DNA of 64,000 nt from Druceiella hillmani (taxonomy: Eukaryota > Arthropoda > Insecta > Lepidoptera > Hepialidae), in contig JAYKKI010000029.1 of assembly GCA_039881145.1 (NCBI GenBank), positions 23,186,001-23,250,000 of the forward strand, read 5' to 3'. The notes below the pieces were generated by a model. The model was not told the DNA's origin. It worked only from the letters and a program-made list of their open reading frames with translations, and made no database searches. The position numbers and the translations under genes were made by a program. This document shows positions 47,279 through 59,519 of the stretch, in pieces. Position 1 is the stretch's first letter. Each line of letters starts with the position of its first letter.

Positions 47279-48369
47279 CCATCCACGGCATTAATTAATT
47301 TTCTACTAACTATACACTTAAATCTAGCATTTATAATGATATTATTGAAAGTCTATAGAAGTAGAAAAGAACATTTTCATGTTCTTATTATTAACTTTAT
47401 TGAAAAAGTACATTATTTTGAATGCAAAAAATTGATTTTGTTACATAATGTTCTTTTAAAATGATTTATCTCTAATTTCAATTCTGTACGTTTTAATGGG
47501 ATCACTTATCAAAAAAATGTATTGCTTTAAAAGATTAAAACCATAGCAACTGCCTTCGATACTCGAATCGAGACGTATTGCTATTTCTATCGTAACCCAT
47601 ACTTTCAAAATCAAAACTCTAACTTAGGATCATAAAAAATCTTGTTTCACCTAATAGTTACAGGATTTCACTAAGCATACAGCCACTTAGCTTGTCGTTA
47701 GTATCTATATCGGTATGCGTCGCTGTGAAACGATATCATTAAAAAAAAGACGGTCAAGCCAGACGGATATACAGACGAAAACATGCATGAAATAGTATTG
47801 AATAGTTATAAATGTCTCTGCAAATCGTAGCTGCAAGGTAACCGAGTTCATTTTAATTGAATTGTTTAATCGATACATGAAATTTAAAAGAATTCAAATC
47901 TATGATTAAACAATTAGTTGAGGGTAAGGCTGTATACATCACTTTAAAGCTTATTGTTTGCAAGAGAGGCTCAGAAATGATTAAATCTGTCAAGTATGAC
48001 TAGAACTCGCACTAGGAGGGACATACATACAAGAATATAAGATTACGTAATATTTTTATCAAATTACTTTCAAATATTAATTTCCTTTTTAAATACGTAA
48101 ATATGACTAGTACGTCTTCCAAAACGTAAAAAGAAAGGAAAACATTGTGAATTACTCAAAAATACTTTGGTTTTATAACTAGCAACTTTTTTTATCATAT
48201 TATACTTGGCTTTTTTGGTATTTGCTGCTAAATATATTCTGAATATAAAAAATATTCGAACTGAATTACAACTTATTACCTATTGTCATTTTTTAAATAG
48301 TAAAAATGCCAACCTTGATTGTTCACCAAATTGTTTTTCAAAAAAAATTTTCAAAAAAATGCTGTCTTT

Positions 48370-48500
48370 ATATCCGCACGTCTGTCGAAGACAGAAGGTA
48401 TTGCAACCTCAGTAGATAGACAGAACGGCGTTGCTATAACAACAGATGGACAGATAGAGTTGGTTCTGTTCGGACCTTTCGAGTACGGTAACCTAAAAAG
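48370..48500 (+). repeat. LINE-tail-like fragment
   Basis: 'agatagacagaacggcgttg' and 'cggacctttcgagtacggta' followed by 'acctaaaaaggg' resemble the conserved tail seen more clearly at 55960-56009 ('ttacggaaccctaaaaa'). A diverged relative is inferred. The frames on both strands here are not convincing genes. Confidence 0.3.
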
Positions 48501-48601
48501 GGTAAATGAAACCTCGATTTCATTTTTAAAAACTTGTCCTGTGGTCATATTCGATGGAATGTTTGAATTTTTATGTATGAATTTAATGAACGAATTTTAT
48601 G

Positions 48602-48652
48602 TAACATAAATACCACATATCTCCCTTAGGGAGATATGTGGTATTTATGTTA
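48602..48652. repeat. Perfect 25-bp inverted repeat with 1-base loop
   Basis: Left arm 48602-48626 (core 'ataccacatatctccct'), single T at 48627, right arm 48628-48652, no mismatch. The dyad lies at the end of an unremarkable open frame. Confidence 0.95.
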
Positions 48653-48774
48653 TATATGCATATAATATACGCAAGTTACTTTTTTATTTTTTAATAGTAT
48701 GTTTTGTAGATAGTCTGAAACTATAGAAACTGCTGGCTTTTTAACGTACGTCTTTATCATTTTACACTTTTTAA

Positions 48775-48776
<2 letters not shown>

Positions 48777-48860
<84 letters not shown>
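48777..48860. repeat. (TA)n microsatellite
   Basis: About 84 bp of TA. Confidence 0.95.
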
Positions 48861-48861
<1 letters not shown>

Positions 48862-50690
48862 TAACGAAAAAATACTATGCACATCTATTTGATAAATATT
48901 TGTTCTCCTAGATTAATTGCGATACTTCCCAGTTATTTTCACCTTTTATTTTCTCTATTTTATGTACATCCCTAATGACACATAACTAATCCTAAGTAAA
49001 TAATAAATTTGAATAAATAAGAGAACATAAAAAAATTGTGGTGAATAAAATAACTGAGTATGCATCAGATTTATGTAGTAATCGTTTATAAAGCCAATCA
49101 AGTGAATTTGATGACACTCAAGTAGACGATTATTTAGTTTTCACGCTAATGATTGATTTTCAAATTAAAATTAATCGCAAAATAAAGCGAGCACAAGGCA
49201 GGTTCGATTTGACTTAGACACCCATATATTAAAATATCGTAATTCTACATGCTTTAAAGACTAAATTTAATTTAGAATCACAAAATTCTAGTCTATTTTT
49301 CCGATTCGATTTTTCCGGGTTTTTCTAAACCGTAGAGTGTAAGTTTAAAAATAAGGAAACAAAGGTTTTCAGACTGCTTTCACTATTTTCAAATACACAA
49401 TAGATTTATAAAGAATGGTAGAATATTCGATATGTATACTGTCAGAGTTTGGTTTGGATGTTTTGAAAATAAACAATTTAGAGTTATTTGGTAATCAATT
49501 CACAATTAATTTGTATTCCAATTTTATATATTGTAGGTACATTATTATTGACCATAAATGACGAAGTTATGGACCTGTGTATAATGAATCCACCGAAACA
49601 TAATACTAGGCGGGTGACTTTCAGTAAAACATTGTTTTTTTTACAAATACATTTATAAAATTTCACTCTGAATTTTGAAAGCTATATACGTAGCTTTCAA
49701 ACTTCAGAGTGAAATTTTTAAAGTTAAAAAAATAATTTCAACTGATGAAATTTGTCTGAGCTACTGAAAATAATGTACTATTTGAAGCGTTTTACAGTCT
49801 TATTAATATTATTACTATAAAGGCGTTTGCCACTTGCTGCCGCACTGCGTCTATTATACGGTTATTCAGAATTTTGTGGCCCGAATACTAATTATAACTT
49901 CGAATACCCGCGATATAGGAATAAATAGAAGTGACGAAGTGCTTCTCTCATTCATATTCATCTTTTATGTAATTAAATCAGAATATTCTATATAGGTTCA
50001 TATATAGGTTTATATATAGGTTCAGAGCGCACTTAGTTTCATTCGTTCTTCTGTCCATTTGCAGTTACTCACAGAGCTGCAACTTTTAAATATTTAAAGA
50101 CTAAAGCTTGAAAATTGATTGGTTCTTAAAAAAACCATTCATAAATTGTGAAAAAAAATATTTAATAAATATATAATAAAAAATAAAATAAAATAAACGG
50201 TTACGGCGCCTATGATATATCAAAACTTATAGTTAAAAGTTATCTTACTCTAAACAAATTGTGCAGAAATTTATAAAAACAATTGATTGCGATAGACAAA
50301 TGTTATCGAATATAGTAAAAATAGTTATGGATATTGATTTGGTACCGCAAATAAATTACTTATTCGCTTTAGTTACTTATATTCATTGTTAATTTTAATA
50401 TAATTTCGTGAAATGTTTTTTTCTCATTTAATTATCAATAACATTAAATATTAATGTAAACGGTAGCAAATACACTTTACGATTTTAAATTAGATAAATT
50501 GCAGACAGTACATACAAATTCGACTAGCGTTCAACTCTTTGTTTTAATTATCGCAAACTTTCGCATTACTTTTTCAGGTTTTTTCGTCCTTACATATATT
50601 CTTGACATTCTTTCTAAAATCATAAGCTTCGAATGAATAAATGTTGCAACAAGACAATCAGTGGCAACGCACTGGAAATTTCGAGGAAAT
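48862..50690. other. AT-rich spacer upstream of candidate promoter
   Basis: Apart from the hairpin at 49657 and a short 'tatataggtt' triplication at 49990-50030, nothing is recognised. Confidence 0.4.
49657..49718. repeat. 27-bp hairpin, 8-base loop
   Basis: 'aaaatttcactctgaatttt' to 'gaaagct' (49657-49683) pairs with 'agctttcaaacttcagagtg' and onward (49692-49718); one or two mismatches; loop 'atatacgt'. Confidence 0.9.
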
Positions 50691-50699
50691 ACATTCCGT

Positions 50700-50866
50700 G
50701 AACCTTATTCGTACCAACCCCGGGTGATTGAAAGAAGATGCGTCATTATGACCGTAGCTAACTCACTCGAGAGGCATTGCATGCTTCGGCTAGGTCGCCT
50801 CCCCGTGCTGATACCGGCGTAACCTTTGACACCAACTATAAATACTTTCTCCACCCATCCCGTCTC
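50700..50866 (+). promoter_or_regulatory. Candidate TATA-box promoter
   Basis: TATAAATA at 50837-50844, in a locally GC-rich island (50750-50930), is a canonical core-promoter element. A start would be expected near 50865-50870 ('tcgcattcgcg'). Upstream sequence includes 'actcactcgag' and 'aggtcgcctccccgtgctga'. The combination of TATA, GC island and a downstream consensus splice donor supports a real promoter; no initiator consensus was confirmed. Confidence 0.4.
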
Positions 50867-51140
50867 GCATTCGCGATATGTCGGCGCGACAGAGAACATC
50901 TTAGATTCGCGCTTCACACGGTCATTTGACACTTGTTTGACAGGATTTTAGTTGTTCCTTTACGATCGCATTAAACTTTTCAATCATTAACAAACTGTAT
51001 ACAGATTGAATTGGATGTGGTTATAGTGATGGATATTGTAGTTTGACGTAGAAGGACTTTTGTTGAGTGTTTTTTTTTGTCAACTTTTGTGAAAACTACT
51101 AAGTGCGCAAAGGCGTTTAGGGAAAATCCTGTCTTATAAG
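50867..51140 (+). other. Candidate non-coding first exon ending in a consensus donor
   Basis: From the predicted start the sequence runs about 270 nt to 'cttataag', followed by GTAAGT at 51141, an ideal splice donor. Within it are only short upstream frames (ATG at 50879, stop after 8 codons; ATG near 51029, very short). This fits a 5' UTR exon of a gene on the plus strand whose coding exons lie beyond a long intron, as is common for insect regulatory genes. The minus-strand frames 50705-50932 and 50980-51252 overlap it and are probably shadows. No gene identity can be given. Confidence 0.35.
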
Positions 51141-51146
51141 GTAAGT

Positions 51147-53590
51147 TTACCCAATAAAATATAGTTTTTACACTAATCAAAATTCGTGGCAATAAATTAG
51201 CACTCAAAGAATATAAACAAGTAAGTTTCATAGCGGTAAACATGAACCGCACAGCCGTAACAGTAATAATCTATGTTTACACTTTTCCTTTCGATACGTT
51301 GTCGGCTATATTAATGTGTCAAGAGCGCGTGTGAAAAAAAAATTAAAATTACGCTATTGGTATTATTGAGACTTTTGTGTTTTAATAAGAGAGCTCTGCT
51401 TATAGCCTAGACATATCAGGAATTTATAACATGGAGGATAGTAGAATTACTTGCAGTTTAACATTTTATCCAAACTTAATTTAAATGATATTAAATAATT
51501 ATATATACGTATATATATATATATATATATATATATGGGTGTGTGCCTATTGTATTTTATATGCACTATGTATAAGTGCTTATGTATATGTATTAAATGT
51601 AACATTCTTCTCGAATCGAAGATCTAACTTCTACTACAAAAATAATATTAAAAAAATATTTGTCTTCTTATAATTGATTTTCATGCAATGCACATACAGC
51701 CATTGCGCCTTTGATTATGTAGGTTGCTGTTTGTTAGGATGTGGATGTGAGAAGAAAAACCATCTATACCATTCAGTTTTCCGAATTTTTCCCTAAGTTT
51801 ATTGATGAAGAAGATCATAACCACATAAATGACATAAAGCTATATAACGATAAACATAGATCAAATAAGTAAAAAATATCATCTTCAGACTTTTTTAACA
51901 AGAATATTAAGTAACTTAAAAACAAAGCAGTTGAAGCATTATTAAAAATTAAAGTCATTTTTTATGAATCAGATTTAAGGAAGAATATAACTTTTAAACA
52001 TCTTGGTTATTATATAATTTCAAAAATTTGGTCAAAAAAAATGGTAATTCAAATACTTAATAAATTATTAATATTATGCAATAAAAATAAAGTAAATAGA
52101 ACAATATTTCATTGACATGAAAAAAATAATATCTAATTTAAATAAAAGCGTTATTAATTCATACGACTTTTGCATAACCGTTATATTAAGAAGTTAGGTA
52201 CAAAATACGGAAACTCCAAGTTTTATTTTAACGTGGCTGTTAAGAATTTTTTCACCTTTTAAGGAAAATTAAAAACATATTTATATTATAATTTGTTATA
52301 ATTTATTAATTTAATTACTTACATTTAAATTTAAAATTTTCTCCAAACAGAAGTATACATTTTAATATTAATTAAAAATATTAAATTATGTAAAAACACT
52401 AAACTAAAATAAAATTTAAAGAAAAAACTTGCCTTACGATAATAATTTCTCAACGAGATATATTGTGATAAAATTTATGTAATCATTGATATAATAAAAT
52501 TAAAATAAATTTGATATGAAATGTATTTAGTAAAAGAAAAAAGGTCAGTATATACAAAGGTCAGTACATACGTAATGAAAAAAAAATAGAAGTGCGTAAT
52601 AAAATAAATATTACATAGAAAAAAAAGGCAACATATCTTCCTTGAATACTTGATATTGGGTAAATAATGAAACAGCCAATGTCATTAAAAAATACAAGTT
52701 CAAGAAAGATTGGAAACTCTTAGTATAACTATTTTTTATAAAAAAATATTTTACATTCTTTCTTTTTTGTTTTCTTTTAACAAGTTTAAACTAAATTAAT
52801 TATATTAAGATGGTAAATATCGTTTATTTTAAAACATGCGTTATAGAAATGTATACGGGTTTGAAAAAAGTTATAAGCGAAATATATCTGTAAAAATATT
52901 TAAACGCAATCTCAAACAAAAATATAATCTTGATTACATTTATTTAATAAAGACCTTAAAACAGATTTAAGTTGAATTGTTGACTTATCTTAAAGCTTTT
53001 TCAATTAAGTATAAATGTCAATCTAAGTTCAGTTCGAAAAAGTTTTCCAAAAAGTTTAAATCGAAAACAGTGCACACTTTTCTTATTTAATAATATATCA
53101 CACTTTTAGGTATCGTTATAAAACTAATGTAAAAATTTGATTTAATCGATACTATGACGTAATACCGGCAGAAGAGAAAGTATTATGATTTTTTTTTAAA
53201 ATGCGTACATGTATACAATACGAGGCATATTTTTTTGGTAATATATTCTTGACATGTCATAATGCAAGAGATTGCACAATATCGATAATATTTATCGATT
53301 TATTCGCAGATGTCAACAAGATAAATTTTAGTAAGTGGGTTTACCGGACGAGATGACATCTTCACTTCGTTTTTATAACCACATTTATTTCCTGGACTTT
53401 TAAGTAAAGTAATCAAAATTATTATGGTACACTACATAATGCTTGAATTAAATGCTTTTAAGTATACATGTTTTTTAATAAATCCATACATAAAAATACT
53501 ACATTCATTGGCTCTAATTTCAATGTAAATGTAGTAAAATTAAATATTATGAGAAGACGTTTTTTGTTATCCTTGAAAATTAAAGAAACA
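51147..53590. other. Very AT-rich spacer or intron
   Basis: If the first exon is real this is intron. It contains a (TA)n tract at 51500-51536 and otherwise very A-rich sequence (51780-53200), with no coding signal. Confidence 0.5.
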
Positions 53591-53591
53591 T

Positions 53592-53728
<137 letters not shown>

Positions 53729-53820
53729 CTGATGAAAGACCTGGCCAACTGTGAGAGGATTTAATCATTAAATAAAATTATCAACACGTCAGTTTTTATT
53801 TAAAATAATATGATAGAAGA

Positions 53821-53892
53821 ATCTCCAACAGAAGGCCTTGGCCCACCCTGGGCTGTCGTGCCAAATATGATGATGAATATGATAAGATGCGA
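53821..53892 (+). mobile_element. Truncated non-LTR retrotransposon 3' tail
   Basis: 'ggcccaccctgggctgtcgt' followed by 'gccaaatatgatgatgaata' has the form of insect LINE 3' ends that finish in an ATG-type microsatellite. Only about 70 bp remain and no coding part. The family is inferred from memory. Confidence 0.4.
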
Positions 53893-54226
53893 TTAAAATA
53901 TAGCAGAGTTAGCTTTTTGTTAGTTTTGTAATAACTCTCTTAAGATAACCTAAAATATATCACCATAAATAACATTACATTTCATCCGTGCCCTTTCAGA
54001 TTCGTTAACTAATCGATGACCAATAAAAATAAAATTACAGTTCTATAAATTGAACATTTTCCATATTGGTGATAATTATACCAAGTAAAAGTCGTTTTAA
54101 GTCATATCGATATTACCGAACTGAAATTCCATCTCTACCCATCGTCGGTACGATTATCGTAGGTACTGCCCGTGTGAAGCGTAAGCACAATCAACGAGCG
54201 GTAATTATGAAATGTCGCACTTTGGC

Positions 54227-54269
54227 ATTGCTTCCTACAATACCTATCTATGGTATTGTCGGAAGCAAT
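54227..54269. repeat. 18-bp hairpin, 7-base loop
   Basis: 'attgcttcctacaatacc' (54227) against 'ggtattgtcggaagcaat' (ending 54269), one mismatch, loop 'tatctat'. Confidence 0.9.
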
Positions 54270-54329
54270 ACTAAAGTTATATATAAGTACATAACGATAT
54301 GGTCTTTTGTACATTTTTAGCAAAAATGT

Positions 54330-55500
54330 TATATTCACTATAAAAAATATATGAAATGAAGGGTTGGTGAATAATTAACGTCAGAAAGTGAAATTTTTTT
54401 ACAACAAACTGCGGTCGATGATATACTGATTTTTAATTTTAAGCTGTAAACAAATAAACATAAATGCAATTACTATAAGGTAAAATTAAATTAACCTCCA
54501 GTTGGCATACGTACGACCGACTATCGTTTTATCATTTATCGCATTTAAAAGTATTCCAAATTATAAAATAAAATAATACTTAATTTTTTTAAAAGTAAAT
54601 ATTTTATTTACTTTTTAAAATATGACGAAATTACGCGAAATGCTCAAAGCAAATGAACGAAATATTAAATTTATCGATAAAATACACATCGATATAAAAA
54701 AAATTGCAAAACTTTAACAGAGTTACTTAATATGAGCGAATATTAATAAGATACATTTAATATGTAAATAAAAAAATAATAAATTCTTTAGCAAAAACGC
54801 GTTTTATTGACAAATAAATTTATGTAAATAAATAATTACAACCATTTTTTACCCACACATCCATATGAAACTTCTCTTTGTACGTTTCGGAAATAAAAAA
54901 AACATGTGACGCCTATCAGTTCTGTAAGAATAGAGAAAGGCATGTTTTGAACGCGGCGACAGGTTCTTTATGTACAATACGTGAAGTGTGAAAAAGCACC
55001 TAATATTGCTTATATGAATATATTAAGTACGAATATGTTCCCTTGACTACTTCATATGGTTACAAAATTATCGCCGACCACGAAAACAAAATATTTATTC
55101 TGATTTATACGGTGAAGACATATTCACATCGTTTTCTAAATCTATATTCTTATTTATATTGAATATATGCAGTGACTTTTTCAGTTATTTACTTTCTCGC
55201 TAAAAAAATAAAGGGTTAAAATTCCTTTTGGATATTTTAAGGAAATTACTATTTTTCATGGATCCTAAGATAATGTTAATTAAACCCACAATAACATATT
55301 TTCTTCTTTGATAAATAACGTAAAATTTGTATCAAAATGAATGTTGCTAAATTTAGGTTAATTATCAAGGAAGAATACAAACCCAGTCAAGTGTAAGTCG
55401 GATACAGTAGCACCAAAAAATATTAAGCTTAGGTTTGTATTTCTCAAAGATACTGGAAAATAAAATTATTGCTGCCGTCGGTACCGAAAATATCCTACAT
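54330..55500. other. AT-rich spacer; nothing recognised
   Basis: No supported coding, repeat or RNA feature. Confidence 0.45.
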
Positions 55501-55503
55501 CTC

Positions 55504-55588
55504 AAATATATTTTCAAGAAAAATTTATGTGATTAAAATATATCATGTAGACATTTTAATCACATAAATTTTTCTTGAAAATATATTT
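55504..55588. repeat. Perfect 36-bp inverted repeat with 13-base loop
   Basis: Left arm 55504-55539, loop 'atatcatgtagac', right arm 55553-55588, every base paired. It is the longest perfect short dyad in the window and carries no transposon-like ends. Confidence 0.95.
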
Positions 55589-55649
55589 TAAATTACCTTA
55601 ATTTTTATCAGAATTTTACACACGTTATTTGAAAAGTTAAACACACTTT

Positions 55650-56009
55650 TTAACATTTTGGTAGCGCCTATCTTATCAACCATTGACTTAAATAAAAAAG
55701 CTATTTTGGAACCTCTATTTCAACTTTAAGACCTATCTAATGATATTGCGCTGGATTTTTTATCCACATGCCTATTTGCGCTGGATTTTTTTCATCCCTC
55801 AGTTACATATATGTAGTGTCACTTCTACTACTATTTTTTTCATAATTCTACTATTTCATTGTGTAGCGATTCATAAAAGACACCTACCATCCAAATTTCA
55901 TCTCCATAGAACCAATAGTCTCTGAATAAAATGATTGTGACATACGGACAGAGAAGACGAAATTCTAAAGGTTCCGTTTTTGCCATTTGGTTACGGAACC
56001 CTAAAAATT
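55650..56009 (+). mobile_element. Retrotransposon-tail-like repeat ending 'acggaaccctaaaaa'
   Basis: The end 'ggttccgtttttgccatttg' (from about 55970) followed by 'gttacggaaccctaaaaa' matches a tail that I remember as very abundant in Lepidoptera. Upstream 'atccaaatttcatctccata' and 'gacatacggacagagaagac' fit the usual pre-tail segment. A doubled 'gcgctggattttt' occurs near 55747 and 55777. No open reading frame of the element remains. Confidence 0.55.
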
Positions 56010-56219
56010 ATATACTTATTAGTTCGTTCTTTAAGCTGCGCATAATACGAGCTCGTAATTTACATTTAAACATAACATTTATGTTTCATAATAACCTATT
56101 TTAAACAAAGAGATTTTACGGCGAATCGTACCACAATGTATTCCCAGTACAATACAGATACATGATATTCTTAAAACAATTAAAACTTGCAACTGGACCA
56201 TAGCCTTTTTTATCAATCA

Positions 56220-56445
56220 CACATCCATTGCCGACAGCCATAAAAGAATACCATCATCAATTAGATGAAACAGAGCGCGCGGCGAAGGGCACAGCGGCAT
56301 GCCGTAAACTGGGTCGTCGTATCCCGTCTTTCGCAATGACGTCTACAGATCTACAGTTCATAGATCACGAGACATCGAATATTGAGACAATGGATCATAA
56401 AATTGTATCGATATATTGTATTTGGAGGGAATTGTGTAGTTGAAT
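56220..56445. other. GC-richer island with a 71-codon ORF
   Basis: The plus frame 56228-56443 begins MPTAIKEYHHQLDETERAAK and contains GTAACRKLGRRIPSF. Composition is unlike the spacer, but I recognise no family and see no splice framing. It could be an exon, a conserved regulatory region, or an old insert. Confidence 0.2.
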
Positions 56446-56554
56446 TGGCAAGTGTCCATTGAGGAATGAGTGATCTTATGTAAATATGTTGATATTTCAC
56501 GTCCGTCATAAGTCTGCCTTATGCGTAACTGACGGGTGTAGCGAACGGATATGG

Positions 56555-56769
56555 CTAAGGATGAGAGAGTTTTGATAATATTGCAAATATTATTTGACTA
56601 AGGATGAGAGAGTTTTGATAATATTGCAAATATTATTTGACTAAGGATGAGAGAGCTTTGATAATAGTGCAAATATAATTTGACTAAGGATAAGAGAGTT
56701 TTGATAATATTGCAAATATTATTTGACTAAGGATAAGAGAGTTTTGAAAATATTGCAAATATTATTTGA
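56555..56769. repeat. Tandem array of five 43-bp units
   Basis: Units begin 'ctaaggatgagagagttttg' (or 'gataagagag') at 56555, 56598, 56641, 56684 and 56727, period exactly 43. Each contains the near-dyad 'aatattgcaaatatt'. The third unit is the most diverged. Confidence 0.95.
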
Positions 56770-57539
56770 CAAAAGTGAATCTAATATTACACACCTCAAA
56801 ACGAATGGATAAAAAATTGCGACAATGGGCAATAAACTTGCTATATTTCGTTTGAAGCGAATGATAAGATTATTTACATAGGCAAATACAAATGAGGTAT
56901 GTCAAGTATTGTTATATTTCACATCTGTAGTTAAGACTTTTAAGGTACGCTCGTTAAGTTTTTCCAGAAAAAATCCTCAAAGGTAAAATAATTATGATAA
57001 ATTTTTGTTGAAACCAAATTATCTTCCTATAATAGAATATATTGATTGGACAAAACGTATAAAAAACTCCTATTATTTATTAAGACTTAGTTCCTTAAAC
57101 TTAGAGTGTAAAGCTGTTAGAAATTAACATTCGAGGTAGAAATGTAAATAAACATACTTTGAATCTCAAGTAAATAACTCATATTTTGTTGTTAAAATTA
57201 CGTCAAAATACGAATTGTGTATCGATCTGATGTACTACCACATTAAAAAGCGTCGTAAAAACTGATCACTGTTTTACAGTTATTAGAGAACAATAAGCAA
57301 ACAAACGACTCTAAAGCATTATTCTTTTTCTTGTTGGATTTACAAAAAAGTACCATGCTCTCGAACTACGTCACGAGAATAACATCGAAATTTTAAACAA
57401 AATTAAGCTTTAAAAAATACCACCTGTTTGAGGCCTACGTCTGCTGGTATCGTTCGTTTATATTATTTTTACCTTTGATACTTTGCGGGACACTGTTATT
57501 AACATGGTAATTTTAAAGCAATTATTATCAGGCACATTG

Positions 57540-57680
57540 CCAGATCGCACGTCTCATACTTTATGTCTCATTCCACGGGTCGCTTGCCCAACGCACGATG
57601 CTTGCGCGTCGGGTGAGATGCGAGGCGGTCAACGGTAGGCGCGACCCCGTTTTCTCGGACATCGCTTCGTACATCATGTT
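57540..57680. other. GC-rich island, unassigned
   Basis: 'cgcacgatgcttgcgcgtcg' and 'gagatgcgaggcggtcaacg' mark a CpG-rich patch. A plus frame from 57598 (MLARRVRCEAVNGRRDPVFS) is open but becomes hydrophobic AT-type sequence after about 25 codons. Probable regulatory DNA or partial exon. Confidence 0.25.
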
Positions 57681-57839
57681 ACGAATGTGGATTTATAATA
57701 TTATTCAATATTACGTTACTGACCTTCATTTACGGACGCAGAAGCTTGTTTATATTATTCAACATTTTTTTACGAAACTACGGAACGTCAAAAGGTTTTT
57801 TGTTTCGCATGTGTACAAATATACTTTAGTTTGAGGAGT

Positions 57840-58940
57840 ACTGTTGCATATACTAAATAATTCAACGAATTTTAATAAGCAGTAATTTTTAAAACCAAAA
57901 TAGACTATTCGAAATCAAGAAAAAAATTATTTCTACCCCTGATTGTTAAGCAGTAAGAGTGAAAAAAATGTGTATACTATTTAACTATTTAAACCTACTC
58001 AGGTCAAAAGTAACTAGGTGGATGTTATGTGTTGTAAACGTATACTACTTTAAAATCAAGACATAATATTTTTAATTAAGATCATTCATTTATTTAGATA
58101 TTGCTCTTCATCATAAAATTGCATTGTATGAATAAATAATTAAGTATTTTATTCTAACGTGTCTATGCAAAGTAAATAAACTTTTTGGAAATTCTACTTT
58201 TGACAAAATAATTGTTACTGAAAGCAGTTATTAAATTTTGTTTGTTCTGAAATAATTTGAATTGATCGAAATGTTTAAATTGATCGTGGACCAAACAAAT
58301 TAGGAAGAAAACACAACTATTAAAATTACAAGATGTAAAATCTAACCCAAGATTAAAAATATTAACACCTTTCAAAATTTGAAAATTGTTATTTAACTCT
58401 ATATATTTAAAGCAAATTTAAATATTTATAATCTTAATAATGTATTTTGTACTTAATAATGAACCGTTAAATCACTAACTTGAATGTATTTTTGAAAATA
58501 AGTATTCCGAATACTTTGCTTGACTTAAGATTTTCTTTCTATTGTGGAACAACGATTCGTAACATATTTAAAATATTTTATTATTAATTTGAATTACATT
58601 TGTACTACGGATCCACACTCAGCTTTTAAAATAAAGCTTTTGTTACATTTCTTTTTTCAAATCATCATTTTGTTACCAATTCCAGATACATTCAATAATA
58701 ATATAGTTACAGTGACATCTATTTTTTCTCATTTACATACAAACAATTATAATTAACTTTACAAATAAATATACGATAATTGAGAGCTAACCAATAAAAA
58801 TTATTTTTTTCACATTTTCGAAATCATTTCGAGACATTCCACACGATAACATTCCACATAACAGTAAGTACAATAATTAATTTCCAACTTGAATAAGAAA
58901 GGAACATACTGTACGATATACTCGAAGATCTAGACACTAA
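57840..58940. other. AT-rich spacer; nothing recognised
   Basis: Frames at 58163-58375 (-) and 58544-58756 (+) are low-complexity. No other signal. Confidence 0.45.
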
Positions 58941-58950
58941 CGTGATGTAA

Positions 58951-59072
58951 TACGTCTCTCGTCACCTATCCGAAGATGGCACTGCCCACCGCAAGCGGTC
59001 CGCCGCGGACCAGTCGGCGGATGTAACATCCACGACGAACTCTCGCTTTCTCCGAGACCGGTACACAAAAAC
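58951..59072 (+). other. GC-rich island ending in a consensus donor, possible exon
   Basis: One plus frame is open from 58951 to a GTGAGT donor at 59073: HLSEDGTAHRKRSAADQSAD and then VTSTTNSRFLRDRYTKT. It is Ser/Thr/Arg-rich and lacks a Met in frame. An acceptor upstream is not convincing. The inner 'cggtccgccgcggaccagtc' is a near-perfect GC dyad. It could be a coding exon, a 5' UTR exon or a regulatory element. Confidence 0.25.
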
Positions 59073-59460
59073 GTGAGTCAACATTGACCGATTTCACGGA
59101 CTTCAATTAATGAACGTTATCGGTTACACTAAGAATATTTTCTGGTTATGTAAGTGCGCGGACCCTCTCGGCCTTTACCTTACTCATTTGTCTCTATTAT
59201 GTCATTAGCTATTGGACTATTATCAGTTATTATATCTATAAAATGCTGCTATAGTTATAATCGCCTTCGGTAATCACTAGCAGACGGGCGTTAGAAAAAG
59301 ATAAATATATTTATTTGTTACTTTTAATGTCTAGTCCCGATAACACTATAAATCAGAAACTTAACTTATCTCACCGCTGTATTGTATTTTCCTTTAATAT
59401 TTACCTATTGTATTGTGGTAAGGAGCTCAAAAATTATCATTTCAGAGCAATAAGCAAGAT

Positions 59461-59516
59461 CAAATACGCCTGAAATGCTATCTTGATACTATCGAGATAC
59501 CATTTCAGGCGTTTGT
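59461..59516. repeat. Imperfect hairpin
   Basis: 'acgcctgaaatgctatct' pairs with 'agataccatttcaggcgt' across a 10-base loop, with one mismatch and a 2-base bulge outside. Confidence 0.8.
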
Positions 59517-59519
59517 ACA

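Noticed and set aside
55740..55925. 61-codon plus-strand ORF
   Set aside because: Falls within the retrotransposon-tail-like repeat and is made partly of its doubled 'gcgctggattttt' segment.
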